Origin: Dyadobacter sp. CY261
Lineage (GTDB): Bacteria > Bacteroidota > Bacteroidia > Cytophagales > Spirosomataceae
Reading direction: 5' to 3'
DNA: 64,000 bases
Assembly: GCF_021440085.1 (NCBI RefSeq)
Contig: NZ_JAKCPW010000002.1
Span: 62,001 to 126,000, forward strand
The position numbers and the translations under genes are program-made. This document shows positions 8,392 to 18,181 of the stretch, piece after piece; the first letter of the stretch is position 1, and each line of letters opens with the position of its first letter. The notes under the pieces were generated by a model. It saw only the letters and a program-made list of their open reading frames with translations, was not told where the DNA came from and did not search any database.

Positions 8392-8416
8392 CAAAACATC
8401 TATTAACTTAAATTTG
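8387..8416 (+). promoter_or_regulatory. Putative metH promoter
   Basis: TTG at 8387-8389 and TAAATTTG at 8409-8416, an exact match to the Bacteroidota -7 consensus TAnnTTTG, separated by 19 bases. The start codon follows at 8473. A 16-base inverted repeat (AAAAGCA-TG-TGCTTTT, 8424-8439) lies just beyond the expected transcription start. Confidence 0.6.
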
Positions 8417-8472
8417 TCAATTCAAAAGCATGTGCTTTTCCGGCGAAATGATAATCATATATTAAAACACTT

Positions 8473-11400
8473 ATGGTAGCAACTCAAAAAGCAGATATCC
8501 GCGAAATTCTGAAAAACCGTATTTTGGTACTGGATGGAGCTATGGGTACGATGATCCAGCGGTATAAATTGCAGGATCACGACTACCGGGGGGAACGGTT
8601 CGCGGACTGGTCGCGTGATGTGAAAGGGAACAATGATTTGCTTTCACTGACGCGTCCCGACATTATCAAGGAAATACACGCCGCCTATTTCGAGGCAGGA
8701 GCGGACATTGCCGAAACCAATACATTTTCGGGAACGACCATTGCCATGGCCGACTACGGTATGGAGGAGATTGTATATGAACTCAACTACGAATCAGCGC
8801 GGCTAGCCAGGCAGGTAGCGGATGAATTTACGGAGCGCGAGCCGCATAAACCACGTTTTGTTGCTGGTTCTATCGGTCCAACCAACCGTACGGCCTCACT
8901 TTCACCAGATGTAAACAATCCAGGATTCCGCGCGATCAGTTTTGATCAGTTGGTGGAGGCCTATTACGAGCAGGTAAAGGGCCTGACCGATGGAGGTTGC
9001 GACCTGCTGCTTGTTGAAACGATTTTTGATACGTTGAATGCAAAGGCGGCACTTTTTGCGATCGATCAGTTCTTTGCCGATGCGAAGGCGGGCAAGGTAG
9101 AACATCTTCCATCCTGGAAAATCGAACCGGGGCAGGCATTGCCGATCATGATCTCGGGTACCATTACGGATGCTTCGGGAAGAACGCTTTCTGGTCAAAC
9201 CACAGAAGCTTTTCTAACCTCGGTGTCACATTTACCTCTGCTATCGGTTGGTCTGAACTGTGCATTAGGGGCTGATTTGATGCGTCCTTATGTTCAGATC
9301 CTGGCTAAGGAATCGCCGTTTTATACTTCTGCCCACCCAAATGCGGGGCTGCCCAACGAGATGGGTGAGTATGACGAAACGCCGGAGCAAATGGGCGAGG
9401 TGATTGATGGATTTCTAAGAGATAACCTGGTCAATATTATTGGAGGTTGCTGCGGAACTACGCCGGACCATATCCGCGTAATCGCTGAAACCGCTCAAAA
9501 ATATGCGCCGAGACCACTTCCCGAGACCGAGACGGTGATGAAACTGTCGGGCCTCGAACCGGTAAAAATTAATGCATTAACCAACTTCGTGAATATCGGA
9601 GAGCGCTGTAATGTTACGGGTTCCAAGAAGTTTGCACGATTGATTCGGGAAAGCAAGTACGACGAAGCATTGAGCATCGCGCGCGAGCAGGTAGAAAGCG
9701 GCGCGCAGGTAATCGACGTGAACCTGGACGAAGGTATGATCGACGGCGTAGAAGCGATGAAAACGTTCGTGAACCTGATCGTTTCCGAACCTGATATTTC
9801 TAAAGTGCCGTTGATGATCGACTCTTCCAAATGGGAGGTGATCGAGTCGGGCTTGAAATGCGTGCAGGGGAAATCCATCGTAAACTCGATTTCTCTCAAA
9901 GAGGGGGAAGAGAAATTCAAAGAGTCGGCACAGACAGTTTTGCGTTATGGTGCTGCAACGGTGGTCATGGCTTTCGATGAAAAAGGGCAGGCAGACAATT
10001 ACGAGCGCCGCATCGAGATCTGCGAACGCGCTTATAGAATTCTTGTGGACGAAGTTGGTTTTCCGCCAGAAGACATCATTTTTGACCCTAACATCCTGAC
10101 CGTTGCAACGGGAATGGAGGAACATAATAATTACGCCGTCGATTTTATCAATGCCGTGCGGTGGATCAAAGGGAACCTTCCGCATGCGAAGGTTTCAGGT
10201 GGGGTATCCAACGTTTCGTTCAGTTTCCGTGGAAACGAGCCGGTTCGTGAAGCGATCCACACGGCGTTTCTTTACCACGCGATTAAGGCCGGTATGGACA
10301 TGGGTATCGTAAATGCCGGTCAGATCGGTATCTATGATGAAATTCCAAAGGATGTTTTGGAGCTGGTGGAAGACGTGCTGCTGAATCGCCGCCCTGATTC
10401 TACCGAGCGACTTGTAAGCTATGCGGAAACGGTAAAGGACAAAGGCAAAACACAGAGCGGGCCTGACCTTTCGTGGAGACTGCTTCCTATTAAAGAACGT
10501 ATTTCACATGCATTAGTAAAAGGTATTTCAGATTATGTAGACGAAGATATCGAGGAATGCCGTCATTTGTTCAGCCGCCCGCTGGAAGTAATTGAAGGTC
10601 CTTTAATGGATGGCATGAGCATCGTCGGCGATCTTTTTGGAGAAGGTAAAATGTTTCTGCCACAGGTCGTGAAGTCAGCCCGGGTGATGAAGAAGGCAGT
10701 GGCCTATCTTCAACCTTTTATTGAAGCTGAAAAAGAGGAAGGGAATTCTTCAGCAGGCAAGATTTTGATGGCGACGGTAAAAGGCGACGTGCACGATATT
10801 GGCAAAAATATCGTCGGCGTGGTGCTCGGTTGCAATAACTACGAAATCATCGACCTGGGCGTGATGGTGCCGACAGACAAAATTCTGGCAGCAGCCGAAG
10901 AGCATAAGGTAGACATTATCGGTTTGTCGGGATTGATTACTCCGTCATTGGATGAAATGGTAGGTGTTGCCAAAGAAATGGAGCGCAGGAATTTCAAGAT
11001 CCCTTTGCTAATCGGTGGTGCAACTACTTCCCGCATTCATACGGCCGTGAAAATCGATCCAAATTACTCAGGGGCCGTAATCCATGTACTTGATGCATCG
11101 CGCTCGGTGCCAGTTGCCGGGAAGCTTATTCAGAGCGAGCAAAGCCAGGCAGAAGTATTGGCTGATATCAAGGCGGAATATGCTAAACTGCGTGATGATC
11201 ACGCTAAACGAGGCGGTGAAAAGGCGCACGTGACCATTGCAAATGCCAGGAGTAACAAAGTAAAGATCGATTGGAGCGAGTTTAAGGCGGTGAAGCCGCA
11301 ATTCCTGGGCACGCGGGTATACGACGATTATGATCTGGCCGAGATTTCGAAGTTTATCGACTGGACGCCTTTCTTCCAAACCTGGCAGTTGCACGGTAAA

Positions 11401-12297
11401 TACCCGAAAATTTTTGAAGACAAGGTTGTAGGGCAAGAAGCGACGAAATTGTTCGAGGACGCCGCTGTTCTTTTAGGAGAGATCATCCGTGACAAAACTT
11501 TGAAGGCCCGTGCGGTAGTAGGCTTTTGGCCGGCCAACTCAATCGGCGACGACATTGTACTGCACCATTTTGATGAACAGACCCGCGAAGTGCTGTGCGA
11601 ACGTCATGGCTCGCATCAACACATCGAATATAAGATCAGTCAGCAAGGAGTTGAAAACCTGAATGCCGGCGAATTGATAGCGGATACTGCCGCGGTATTG
11701 CACCATTTGCGCCAGCAAAGTCAGAAAGCCACGAATTTGCCAAATTACTGTCTGTCCGATTTCGTGGCACCGCTGGAATCCGGTCATACCGATTACGTGG
11801 GTGGTTTCGCGGTTACAGCGGGCATTGGAATCGAAGCTTTGCTCGAAAAATTTGAGAAAGATCATGACGATTATAACAGTATCATGGTTAAAGCTCTTGC
11901 CGACCGTCTCGTGGAGGCATTGGCCGAACTGATGCACGAAAAAGTGCGGAGGGAACTGTGGGGTTATGCCAAAAATGAAAGCTTCACAAATGAAGAATTA
12001 ATCAAGGAAGAATACAAGGGTATCCGTCCTGCACCGGGCTACCCGGCTTGCCCTGATCACACAGAGAAACGTGACTTGTTTGATTTGCTGGATGCCGAAA
12101 AGTTGGGCATTACCCTCACGGAAAGCTTTGCTATGTATCCTGCAAGCAGTGTCAGTGGATGGTATTTCTCACATCCTGACAGTCGCTATTTCCCGGTTGG
12201 AAAGATTTATAAAGACCAGGTAGAAGACTATGCGCGCCGCAAAAACATGCCGGTCGAAGAGATCGAAAAATGGCTTTCACCGGTGCTGGGATATTAA
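8473..12297 (+). CDS. metH: Cobalamin-dependent methionine synthase
   Basis: 1274 residues, slightly longer than the E. coli enzyme, with all modules present. Homocysteine domain: opening [10 protein letters not shown], with zinc ligands Cys263 (GLNCALG) and Cys326/Cys327 ([10 protein letters not shown]). Pterin-binding domain from about residue 370 ([14 protein letters not shown]). B12 cap plus Rossmann domain from about 675, with lower cobalt ligand His774 in DVHDIGKN. C-terminal reactivation domain with the AdoMet motif [12 protein letters not shown]. It transfers methyl from 5-methyltetrahydrofolate to homocysteine in the cytoplasm. It is monocistronic by layout, with a promoter and Lrp-type palindrome upstream and a strong terminator downstream. 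No cobalamin riboswitch was recognised. Confidence 0.98.
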   Translation: MVATQKADIREILKNRILVLDGAMGTMIQRYKLQDHDYRGERFADWSRDVKGNNDLLSLTRPDIIKEIHAAYFEAGADIAETNTFSGTTIAMADYGMEEIVYELNYESARLARQVADEFTEREPHKPRFVAGSIGPTNRTASLSPDVNNPGFRAISFDQLVEAYYEQVKGLTDGGCDLLLVETIFDTLNAKAALFAIDQFFADAKAGKVEHLPSWKIEPGQALPIMISGTITDASGRTLSGQTTEAFLTSVSHLPLLSVGLNCALGADLMRPYVQILAKESPFYTSAHPNAGLPNEMGEYDETPEQMGEVIDGFLRDNLVNIIGGCCGTTPDHIRVIAETAQKYAPRPLPETETVMKLSGLEPVKINALTNFVNIGERCNVTGSKKFARLIRESKYDEALSIAREQVESGAQVIDVNLDEGMIDGVEAMKTFVNLIVSEPDISKVPLMIDSSKWEVIESGLKCVQGKSIVNSISLKEGEEKFKESAQTVLRYGAATVVMAFDEKGQADNYERRIEICERAYRILVDEVGFPPEDIIFDPNILTVATGMEEHNNYAVDFINAVRWIKGNLPHAKVSGGVSNVSFSFRGNEPVREAIHTAFLYHAIKAGMDMGIVNAGQIGIYDEIPKDVLELVEDVLLNRRPDSTERLVSYAETVKDKGKTQSGPDLSWRLLPIKERISHALVKGISDYVDEDIEECRHLFSRPLEVIEGPLMDGMSIVGDLFGEGKMFLPQVVKSARVMKKAVAYLQPFIEAEKEEGNSSAGKILMATVKGDVHDIGKNIVGVVLGCNNYEIIDLGVMVPTDKILAAAEEHKVDIIGLSGLITPSLDEMVGVAKEMERRNFKIPLLIGGATTSRIHTAVKIDPNYSGAVIHVLDASRSVPVAGKLIQSEQSQAEVLADIKAEYAKLRDDHAKRGGEKAHVTIANARSNKVKIDWSEFKAVKPQFLGTRVYDDYDLAEISKFIDWTPFFQTWQLHGKYPKIFEDKVVGQEATKLFEDAAVLLGEIIRDKTLKARAVVGFWPANSIGDDIVLHHFDEQTREVLCERHGSHQHIEYKISQQGVENLNAGELIADTAAVLHHLRQQSQKATNLPNYCLSDFVAPLESGHTDYVGGFAVTAGIGIEALLEKFEKDHDDYNSIMVKALADRLVEALAELMHEKVRRELWGYAKNESFTNEELIKEEYKGIRPAPGYPACPDHTEKRDLFDLLDAEKLGITLTESFAMYPASSVSGWYFSHPDSRYFPVGKIYKDQVEDYARRKNMPVEEIEKWLSPVLGY

Positions 12298-12319
12298 GGT
12301 TCAAATATTTGAAAAGTGC

Positions 12320-12355
12320 AAAAGGAGAATAGTTCGTTACTATTCTCCTTTTTTT
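12320..12355 (+). terminator. Rho-independent terminator of metH
   Basis: Arms AAAGGAGAATAG (12321-12332) and CTATTCTCCTTT (12340-12351) pair perfectly around a 7-base loop, followed by a T-run. Confidence 0.9.
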
Positions 12356-12498
12356 GTGCCTGAAATATAATTTTTTTATCAGAACGGCGTAATTAGGTGG
12401 TATACCGCACTTCAATCGGGTATTTATACGCTATTTTCTAAATATTTTACAGCGGATATTTGCATTACCTTAAGTGAGAACTTAATAGTTTATTAGCC

Positions 12499-13047
12499 AT
12501 GAAAAGAAATATCTCTGTCTTCATTCTCCTGATCCTTCTGGCTTCGTCCTTTAAATATAGGACGAAGACTAGAGCGATCACACAACCCGTCATTACCGCC
12601 GGTTATGACAGTCCTGCTTATCCAAAAGGTGCGGTAAAATCATCCATGGACGCGGCTGTTGCGGATCTTCAAAAGGCCAATCACGAATTGGCCAAAGGCA
12701 ATCCAGCACTATTTAAATCTTTATGGTCGCATCGGGATGATGTTACGATCTTCGGCGGCGTTGGAAATGCCGACTCAAAAGGATGGAGTGCCGTGGAGGC
12801 GAGTCTCAATAATGCGGGCCACGTTCCTGCGCAGGAAGTGGTTTACACATTCGAAAAAATCGCTAGCCAGGAAGAATTGACCCAAGGTTATCTTATCCAG
12901 AAAGAACATTATCGTTTCGCCGACGGCCGCAGGGCTGATCTTCATGTAACAATACTTTTCCGGAAAGAAAATAATGTCTGGAAGATTGCTCATCGCCACG
13001 CCGACCCTATCGCATCTGTTGCAAAATCAGACAAAACGGCTAAATAG
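12499..13047 (+). CDS. Secreted NTF2-like (SnoaL/DUF4440-type) protein
   Basis: 182 residues with an N-terminal hydrophobic segment (FILLILLASS, residues about 8-17) that looks like a signal peptide or anchor. The body has the cone-shaped NTF2-like pattern: helix AAVADLQKANHELAKGNPA, then WSHRDDVTIFGG, a second helix, and the closing strands TILFRKENNVWKIAHRHAD. Ketosteroid-isomerase-like proteins of this type can be enzymes or binding proteins; nothing fixes a substrate. It stands alone between the metH terminator and the nucleoside transporter gene. The family call is good, function unknown. Confidence 0.7.
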   Translation: MKRNISVFILLILLASSFKYRTKTRAITQPVITAGYDSPAYPKGAVKSSMDAAVADLQKANHELAKGNPALFKSLWSHRDDVTIFGGVGNADSKGWSAVEASLNNAGHVPAQEVVYTFEKIASQEELTQGYLIQKEHYRFADGRRADLHVTILFRKENNVWKIAHRHADPIASVAKSDKTAK

Positions 13048-13142
13048 TTGCCTCTCTTCCTGATATTTTGAGTTGGTAGCGCCCATCCAACTAATTTGTT
13101 GTTATTTTGCAGCTTTGGTTTAAAGGTGACAACAAACTGCGC

Positions 13143-14381
13143 ATGGAGAGATTTACCGGATTGCTGGGTATCGTATTGATCCTGGGCATTGCCTTTGCAA
13201 TGTCGAACAACAGAAAGGCTATCAACTACCGTACCGTCGCCGTTGGCCTGGGCCTTCAATTTGGGCTTGCAGTCTTTATCCTCCGAACCGACATTGGCCA
13301 GTCTGTCTTTCAATGGCTGGGTGAAAAGGTCCAGAAACTACTTTCTTTTTCAGATAAAGGTGCCGATTTCGTTTTCGGTACACTCGTACGGCCCGATCTC
13401 ATGCAGCGTGCATTCGGGCCGGGGAACGACTTCGTTTTCTTTTTCAAAGTAATCCCTACAATCATCTTCGTGGCTGTGCTCGTAAATATTCTCTATCATT
13501 TGGGTATTATGCAGCGTGTCGTATCGGTCATTGCGCGTGGGGTATACTGGCTTATGGGCGTGAGCGGGGCTGAGGCGCTCTCTAATGTGGCGAGTACGTT
13601 CGTGGGCCAGGTAGAGGCACAGATCATGATCAAGCCATACCTGAAAAACATGACCAATTCGGAGCTGATGGCTTCGATGACCGGAAGTTTTGCCTGTATT
13701 GCCGGCGGGGTAATGGCGGTTTACATTTCACTCGGCGTGCCGGCTCCATATCTTATCGCGGCCAGTTTGATGGCTGCTCCCGGCGCATTGGTTATTTCGA
13801 AGATCGTGTTTCCTGAGACTATCCATTCAGACACGAAGGGAATGGTCAAACTTGAAATCCAAAAGACACACGCGAATTTGCTCGATGCCATTGCTGCAGG
13901 AGCGGGAGAGGGTTTAAAAGTCGGCTTTAATGTAATAGCGATGCTGATCGGATTTATCGCGTTGGTTGCATTGCTGGATTACCTGCTGGGTTACATCGGC
14001 GGAATTTTTGCATTTCCGCAATTGAGTTTCAATTTTGTTCTGGGCAAGATATTCTCCGTTTTCGCGTGGGCAATGGGCGTTCCCGCCAAGGATATTGAAG
14101 CGGCCGGTTCGTTAATGGGTACTAAGATGGTGATCAATGAATTCGTTGCTTACCTCGATATGGTTAAAATAAAAGACACGCTTGATCACAAAACCATAGT
14201 CATTACCAGCTTTGCGTTGTGCGGTTTTGCTAATTTCAGTTCCATTGCGATCCAGGTTGGAGGGATTGGAGAATTAGCCCCTGCGCGCCGGGCCGACCTG
14301 GCTCGTTTGGGATTTAAAGCGTTAATTGCCGGAACGTTAGCTTCTTATATGTCGGCAACATTGGCTGGATTGCTTTTATAG
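13143..14381 (+). CDS. nupC: Concentrative nucleoside transporter, NupC/CNT family
   Basis: 412 residues from the ATG at 13143 (MERFTGLLGI). The ATG-like start at 13107 adds 12 polar residues and is less likely. Highly hydrophobic, with the CNT core motifs: the gate region ANILYHLGI-type segment (VLVNILYHLGIMQ), GVSGAEALSNVASTFVGQVE with the nucleoside and sodium-binding residues, and the C-terminal NEFVAYLDM and CGFANFSSIAIQVGGIG. It imports nucleosides with a cation gradient across the inner membrane. No nucleoside catabolic genes lie nearby. A hairpin terminator follows 24 bases after the stop. Confidence 0.93.
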   Translation: MERFTGLLGIVLILGIAFAMSNNRKAINYRTVAVGLGLQFGLAVFILRTDIGQSVFQWLGEKVQKLLSFSDKGADFVFGTLVRPDLMQRAFGPGNDFVFFFKVIPTIIFVAVLVNILYHLGIMQRVVSVIARGVYWLMGVSGAEALSNVASTFVGQVEAQIMIKPYLKNMTNSELMASMTGSFACIAGGVMAVYISLGVPAPYLIAASLMAAPGALVISKIVFPETIHSDTKGMVKLEIQKTHANLLDAIAAGAGEGLKVGFNVIAMLIGFIALVALLDYLLGYIGGIFAFPQLSFNFVLGKIFSVFAWAMGVPAKDIEAAGSLMGTKMVINEFVAYLDMVKIKDTLDHKTIVITSFALCGFANFSSIAIQVGGIGELAPARRADLARLGFKALIAGTLASYMSATLAGLLL

Positions 14382-14404
14382 GGTCAGAGATATTCTTTAG
14401 CAGG

Positions 14405-14430
14405 AAGAGCACATCAGGTGCTCTTTTTTT
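14405..14430 (+). terminator. Rho-independent terminator of the nucleoside transporter gene
   Basis: 8-bp stem AAGAGCAC / GTGCTCTT with a 5-base loop followed by a T-run. Its position argues against the long upstream start of the next open frame, which would begin inside the terminator. Confidence 0.85.
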
Positions 14431-14509
14431 GTTTTGTGGCATTGCCGACTTAACCTGTATTTGCTTTTTTGGCACAAATATTTTTAAGAAGTCCTTAATT
14501 AACACGCAA

Positions 14510-15448
14510 ATGCATCAATTGATTATGAAACGCATCAAACTCTTCTGGTCTTTACTTAAAGACAGCTTTAACGAATTCCTCAATGATAATGGAATGAAAC
14601 TCAGTGCCGCATTGTCCTATTACACGATATTTTCGCTGGCACCGATGCTGCTGGTCATCATTTCGATTTTTAGTATTTTCTTTGGCAGGGATGCGATTCA
14701 GGGAGAATTGTTCGGACAAATCAGCGGGCTCGTAGGCGCGTCAGCGGCTTCTCAGTTACAGGAAATCCTTAAAAATGCCGAACTGTCGAATAAGTCGGGA
14801 GTGGCGGCTGCTATGGGCATCGGAACCCTACTGATAGGTGCTACGGGGGTTTTTGCGGAAATGCAGGATTCCATCAACTTTATTTGGGCTATTAAAGCTA
14901 AACCCAAAAAGGGCTGGTTGCAATATTTAAAAAACAGGCTGATTTCCTTTTCGTTAATCCTAACGCTGGGTTTCTTGCTGGTGGTTTCGCTGGGTGCCAG
15001 TGCATTGGTCGATTTGTTGAGTAGTCGCCTCGAAGCATTGTTTTCGGAAGCTTCGGTGGTAGTTTTTTATATTGTCAATCTGGCTTTGGTACTGTCGATC
15101 ATTACAGCGCTGTTCACCGTAATATTCAAAGTATTACCGGATGGCGACCTTCGCTGGAAAGAATGTATCGTCGGTGCCTCGTTTACGGCTATTCTATTTT
15201 TGATCGGGAAATTTGTCATCAGTTTTTATCTGGGCCAATCTGATCTTGGAGCCGCATATGGTACCTCCGCGTCCATCGTTATTTTATTGACCTGGATTTA
15301 CTACTCTTCGATTATCCTTTATTTCGGAGCCGAATTTACTAAGGTTTATGCCCGTCTGGATGGTGTTGCCATAGCACCTAACAAACACGCGGTGCTGATT
15401 ATCCGGCAGGAGCTCGATAAAAAAACAGGTGCTCAAATTGTAGAATAA
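14510..15448 (+). CDS. YihY/virulence factor BrkB family membrane protein
   Basis: 312 residues from the ATG at 14510 (a second ATG at 14525 gives MKRIKLFWSLL and is also possible). Six or so hydrophobic helices with the family pattern: an N-terminal amphipathic helix, then MKLSAALSYYTIFSLAPMLL, MGIGTLLIGATGVFAEMQDS, and a C-terminal ILLTWIYYSSIILYFGAEFT with the conserved Tyr-Tyr and Gly-Ala-Glu. Once misnamed ribonuclease BN; the actual function of these inner-membrane proteins is unclear. It is separated from the nucleoside transporter by a terminator and ends convergently with sppA. Confidence 0.88.
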   Translation: MHQLIMKRIKLFWSLLKDSFNEFLNDNGMKLSAALSYYTIFSLAPMLLVIISIFSIFFGRDAIQGELFGQISGLVGASAASQLQEILKNAELSNKSGVAAAMGIGTLLIGATGVFAEMQDSINFIWAIKAKPKKGWLQYLKNRLISFSLILTLGFLLVVSLGASALVDLLSSRLEALFSEASVVVFYIVNLALVLSIITALFTVIFKVLPDGDLRWKECIVGASFTAILFLIGKFVISFYLGQSDLGAAYGTSASIVILLTWIYYSSIILYFGAEFTKVYARLDGVAIAPNKHAVLIIRQELDKKTGAQIVE

Positions 15449-15475
15449 AAAAGGCCTGCATTTGACTGCAGACCT
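15446..15475 (-). terminator. Rho-independent terminator of sppA (minus strand)
   Basis: Arms 15452-15460 and 15467-15475 pair over 9 bases with one mismatch. Read on the minus strand the hairpin is followed by a T-run (15451-15446), so it serves the sppA transcript better than the plus-strand gene. Confidence 0.7.
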
Positions 15476-15496
15476 GTAAGATTATGTTTTAAGCTG

Positions 15497-17263
15497 TCAC
15501 CGGATTACCAGCTCAAATGGCATCCTGGTTTGCATCCCCCCCATGTTTATCAACTTTTTATACATGTTAACATAAGGGGCCAGGTCGCCAAGGGCTTTTG
15601 TGGTTGCTTTTTCCTCATTATCTCCCAGTAACTTGTCGATCATCTCGTTGAACGGCCGTTTTTTCTCCGGATAATACCGCACGCGGTAGTCACCTTCTTT
15701 GAGTTTGGCGGCTTTTGCGGCAATCTTGATCGCATCATCCACGCCGCCCAGTACGTCGACCAGTCCATTTTGTTTGGCTTCGGCACCGGACCATACCCGT
15801 CCCTGTGCTAGGCTTTTTAATTTTTCGACTGACATTTTGCGCCCTTCGGCTGCTTTTCGGGTGAAGGTTTCATAGCCTTCGTTAACACTTTTCTGTACCA
15901 TCGTTTTCTCGAACTCAGTCATTTCCCGTGTTGCGGTAGGCCAGTCGGCGTGAGGGCTAGTGCCTACACCGTCAAAAGTGATTCCGAGTTTATTGTTCAT
16001 AAAATCGGTTACATTGAATATCAATCCAAAAATACCGATAGAGCCTGTGATGGTGTTCGGCTGAGCAACAATCGTATCGCATCCCATGGCCATATAATAG
16101 CCGCCGGAAGCTGCCACGTCGGACATCGAAGCGATTACCGGTTTCTTCTTAGCTGTTAGCTGGATTTCACGCCACATGACGTCGGAAGCCAGTGCGCTGC
16201 CGCCGGGCGAGTTGATGCGGATCACGACCGCTTTGATCTTGTCGTTCTCGCGGATTTCCTTCAGTTCTTTAACAAATTTTTCCGAACCGATATTTCCGTT
16301 GCCGCCCTCACCGCCGGTAATTTCCCCTTCTGCTACCAGCACACCCACGCGCGTATTGAAATCGCCTGACTCCGTCGAGCTGGCACCCTGCAAATATTTA
16401 TTCACGCCAACGTAAGAAATCGTTTTTTTCTCTTCAACTTTTAGCTCCTTTTTCAATATAGTTTCAAGCTCGTCCTGGTAGCCGAGGTGAGTTACGAATT
16501 TGTATTTCAACGCGGATTTAGGATTATCAACTGCCAGCGAGTCAGCGAGATTTTTCAATTCTTCGACCGGAATGTTGCGAGATGCCGAAATGTTTTTCAG
16601 GAAGTTGTTGTTAATAGCGCCAATCAATTCGATAGACTGCTTCTTGCTAGCTTCGCTCATGTCCTGGCGCGAGAACATCTCGATGGCACTTTTGAACTCG
16701 CCTACACGGAATACCAATGGTTTGATTTCAAGCTTATCAAATGTGCCTTTGAAGAAACTGTATTCCGCGGAAAGCCCGTTCCATTCGATGCCGCCTGCGG
16801 GATTAAGGTAAATCTTGTCGGCAACGGAAGCGATGTAGTATCCTTTTTCGGAATAGCTCTCGCCGTAGGTAACAATGAATTTCTTCGATTTTTTAAATTC
16901 CAGCAGCTGGTTCCGGACTTCTTCCAAAGTGGCCCAACCCGCTTCCGGGCCTTCTGTTTTGAGGTAAATGCCTTTGATCTTATCGTCTTTCTGGGCGCTT
17001 TTCAATGCTTCCAGAATGTCTTTTAGTCCAACCACATTTTCTTCACCGCTGAATGGCACTCCAAATTCTGACAGGGGGTTATCGACACCCACTTCCTGAA
17101 TTGGCTGGTTAAGATCCAGTTTAAGCACCGACTTGTCGTCGAGCGACACTTTTTCTTCCGAAGAAAACAAGGAACCAATGCCGGCAAGGATAAAAAAGGA
17201 AAGGAAAAGAAAGAGGATGATGCCTACGAATGTCGCCAGGACATATTTAAGGAATTGTAACAT
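15497..17263 (-). CDS. sppA: Signal peptide peptidase SppA, 67K long form
   Basis: 588 residues with an N-terminal membrane anchor (about residues 5-33) and two tandem Clp-like domains, as in E. coli SppA. The N-terminal domain contains YYIASVADKIYLNP, whose Lys150 aligns with the catalytic base position. The C-terminal domain contains DVAASGGYYMAMGCD with Ser386 in the nucleophile position, preceded by INSPGGSALASD. It degrades cleaved signal peptides in the inner membrane, active site on the periplasmic side. A TAATTTTG -7 match lies about 45 bases upstream of the ATG, and a terminator follows the stop. It appears monocistronic. Confidence 0.95.
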   Translation of the reverse strand: MLQFLKYVLATFVGIILFLFLSFFILAGIGSLFSSEEKVSLDDKSVLKLDLNQPIQEVGVDNPLSEFGVPFSGEENVVGLKDILEALKSAQKDDKIKGIYLKTEGPEAGWATLEEVRNQLLEFKKSKKFIVTYGESYSEKGYYIASVADKIYLNPAGGIEWNGLSAEYSFFKGTFDKLEIKPLVFRVGEFKSAIEMFSRQDMSEASKKQSIELIGAINNNFLKNISASRNIPVEELKNLADSLAVDNPKSALKYKFVTHLGYQDELETILKKELKVEEKKTISYVGVNKYLQGASSTESGDFNTRVGVLVAEGEITGGEGGNGNIGSEKFVKELKEIRENDKIKAVVIRINSPGGSALASDVMWREIQLTAKKKPVIASMSDVAASGGYYMAMGCDTIVAQPNTITGSIGIFGLIFNVTDFMNNKLGITFDGVGTSPHADWPTATREMTEFEKTMVQKSVNEGYETFTRKAAEGRKMSVEKLKSLAQGRVWSGAEAKQNGLVDVLGGVDDAIKIAAKAAKLKEGDYRVRYYPEKKRPFNEMIDKLLGDNEEKATTKALGDLAPYVNMYKKLINMGGMQTRMPFELVIR

Positions 17264-17307
17264 AATATATTGCTAATGGATTTCTTCTTTATAAGTTGAT
17301 CAAGGAA

Positions 17308-17315
17308 CAAAATTA
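17308..17315 (-). promoter_or_regulatory. Putative -7 box for sppA
   Basis: TAATTTTG on the minus strand fits TAnnTTTG exactly, 45 bases upstream of the sppA ATG. No TTG at the ideal -33 distance was found. Confidence 0.35.
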
Positions 17316-17438
17316 CATATTAATTGTCGCGGTTTGTCGATGAAATAATGTCAAAAGGTAGTTTGCGCCCATTAAGTGGTTGAAATGGCCGTTCCAATTT
17401 TTCGGACGTTCTGAGCAGTTTTACAATAGCAGATTATT

Positions 17439-17446
17439 TACTTTTG
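17439..17446 (+). promoter_or_regulatory. Putative -7 box for sixA
   Basis: TACTTTTG fits TAnnTTTG exactly, 17 bases upstream of the ATG at 17463. Only a T-rich stretch occurs at the -33 distance. Confidence 0.4.
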
Positions 17447-17462
17447 GAAAAAAAATCAGTAA

Positions 17463-17969
17463 ATGAAAAAGACCCTCATTCTAGTACGCCACGCGACCGC
17501 CGAAGATCAGAGTTTCAGGATTAAGGATTTTGACAGGAATCTAAACAACAAAGGTCTGTCGGAGTCGCTGGTAATGGGGAAATGGCTGGTTCAGGAGGGT
17601 ATTAAACCCGATATTTTTGTGTCGAGCCCTGCTTCCCGCGCATTCAAAACAGCGGAGATCGTCGCAGCTCAGTATGAGGTTCCGGTGAATGCCATTCAGA
17701 CGCAGGCGGGCATTTACGACGGCGGCCCGAAAGCGTACCTCCAAGCGGTCACGACAGTTCCAAAGGAGCATTCTGTTTTGTTGCTTTTCGGGCACAATCC
17801 TGATATTACCTATTTTGCGGAGTATTTGTCGGGTGCCAGTATTGGTTCAATGAAAAAGGGAAGCGCGGCTTTTATAGAGTTTAAAGATCAGGAATGGGAA
17901 GAAATATCTGCAAAAACCGGTGATCTGGTGCTTTACAAGACGCCGAAGCAGGTAAGAGAAGAAGAGTGA
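17463..17969 (+). CDS. sixA: SixA-type phosphohistidine phosphatase (histidine phosphatase superfamily)
   Basis: 168 residues. The RHG-like motif LVRHATAED with the nucleophile His10 opens the protein. The second arginine block is VSSPASRAFKTAE and the second catalytic histidine is in LLFGHNPDIT. Length and motif spacing fit SixA, which removes phosphate from histidine phosphotransfer proteins in E. coli; other substrates are possible in Bacteroidota. The gene begins 17 bases after a -7 box, and its stop is one base before the next ATG, so the two are translated from one mRNA. Confidence 0.85.
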   Translation: MKKTLILVRHATAEDQSFRIKDFDRNLNNKGLSESLVMGKWLVQEGIKPDIFVSSPASRAFKTAEIVAAQYEVPVNAIQTQAGIYDGGPKAYLQAVTTVPKEHSVLLLFGHNPDITYFAEYLSGASIGSMKKGSAAFIEFKDQEWEEISAKTGDLVLYKTPKQVREEE

Positions 17970-17970
17970 A

Positions 17971-18177
17971 ATGGGGAAGCCAAATCGTAACAGAACAATA
18001 TTCATCGTCGTTTTTATCGCTTTTGTAGCGTTGTTTGCGTACATCTCATATGACATGTCGAGTCGGACAACTGCGCCATGGAATAGGCCAAAGCAACTGA
18101 AAAGGGCATTGCCGGGAGCGACACCGGATGCAGATTCGCTGAAACTGGACTCGCTCCTCAAAGAAGTGGAGAAGTAG
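17971..18177 (+). CDS. Small single-pass membrane protein, unknown
   Basis: 68 residues. A basic start (MGKPNRNR) is followed by one hydrophobic helix (TIFIVVFIAFVALFAYIS, about residues 9-26), then a proline- and charge-rich tail with an acidic, leucine-repeating end (DADSLKLDSLLKEVEK). Positive-inside rules put the tail in the periplasm. It starts one base after the sixA stop, so the two are surely co-expressed. I do not recognise a family. It ends four bases before the convergent xerD stop, with no terminator between them. Confidence 0.65.
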   Translation: MGKPNRNRTIFIVVFIAFVALFAYISYDMSSRTTAPWNRPKQLKRALPGATPDADSLKLDSLLKEVEK

Positions 18178-18181
18178 TGGC

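Noticed and set aside
8306..8472. Cobalamin or SAM riboswitch upstream of metH
   Set aside because: The leader after the promoter is only about 50 bases and lacks any recognisable conserved core. Protein control by the divergent regulator is more likely.
13071..13092. Inverted repeat AGTTGG / CCAACT before the nucleoside transporter
   Set aside because: Only six paired bases, no T-run and no match to a known site. It could be a chance hairpin.
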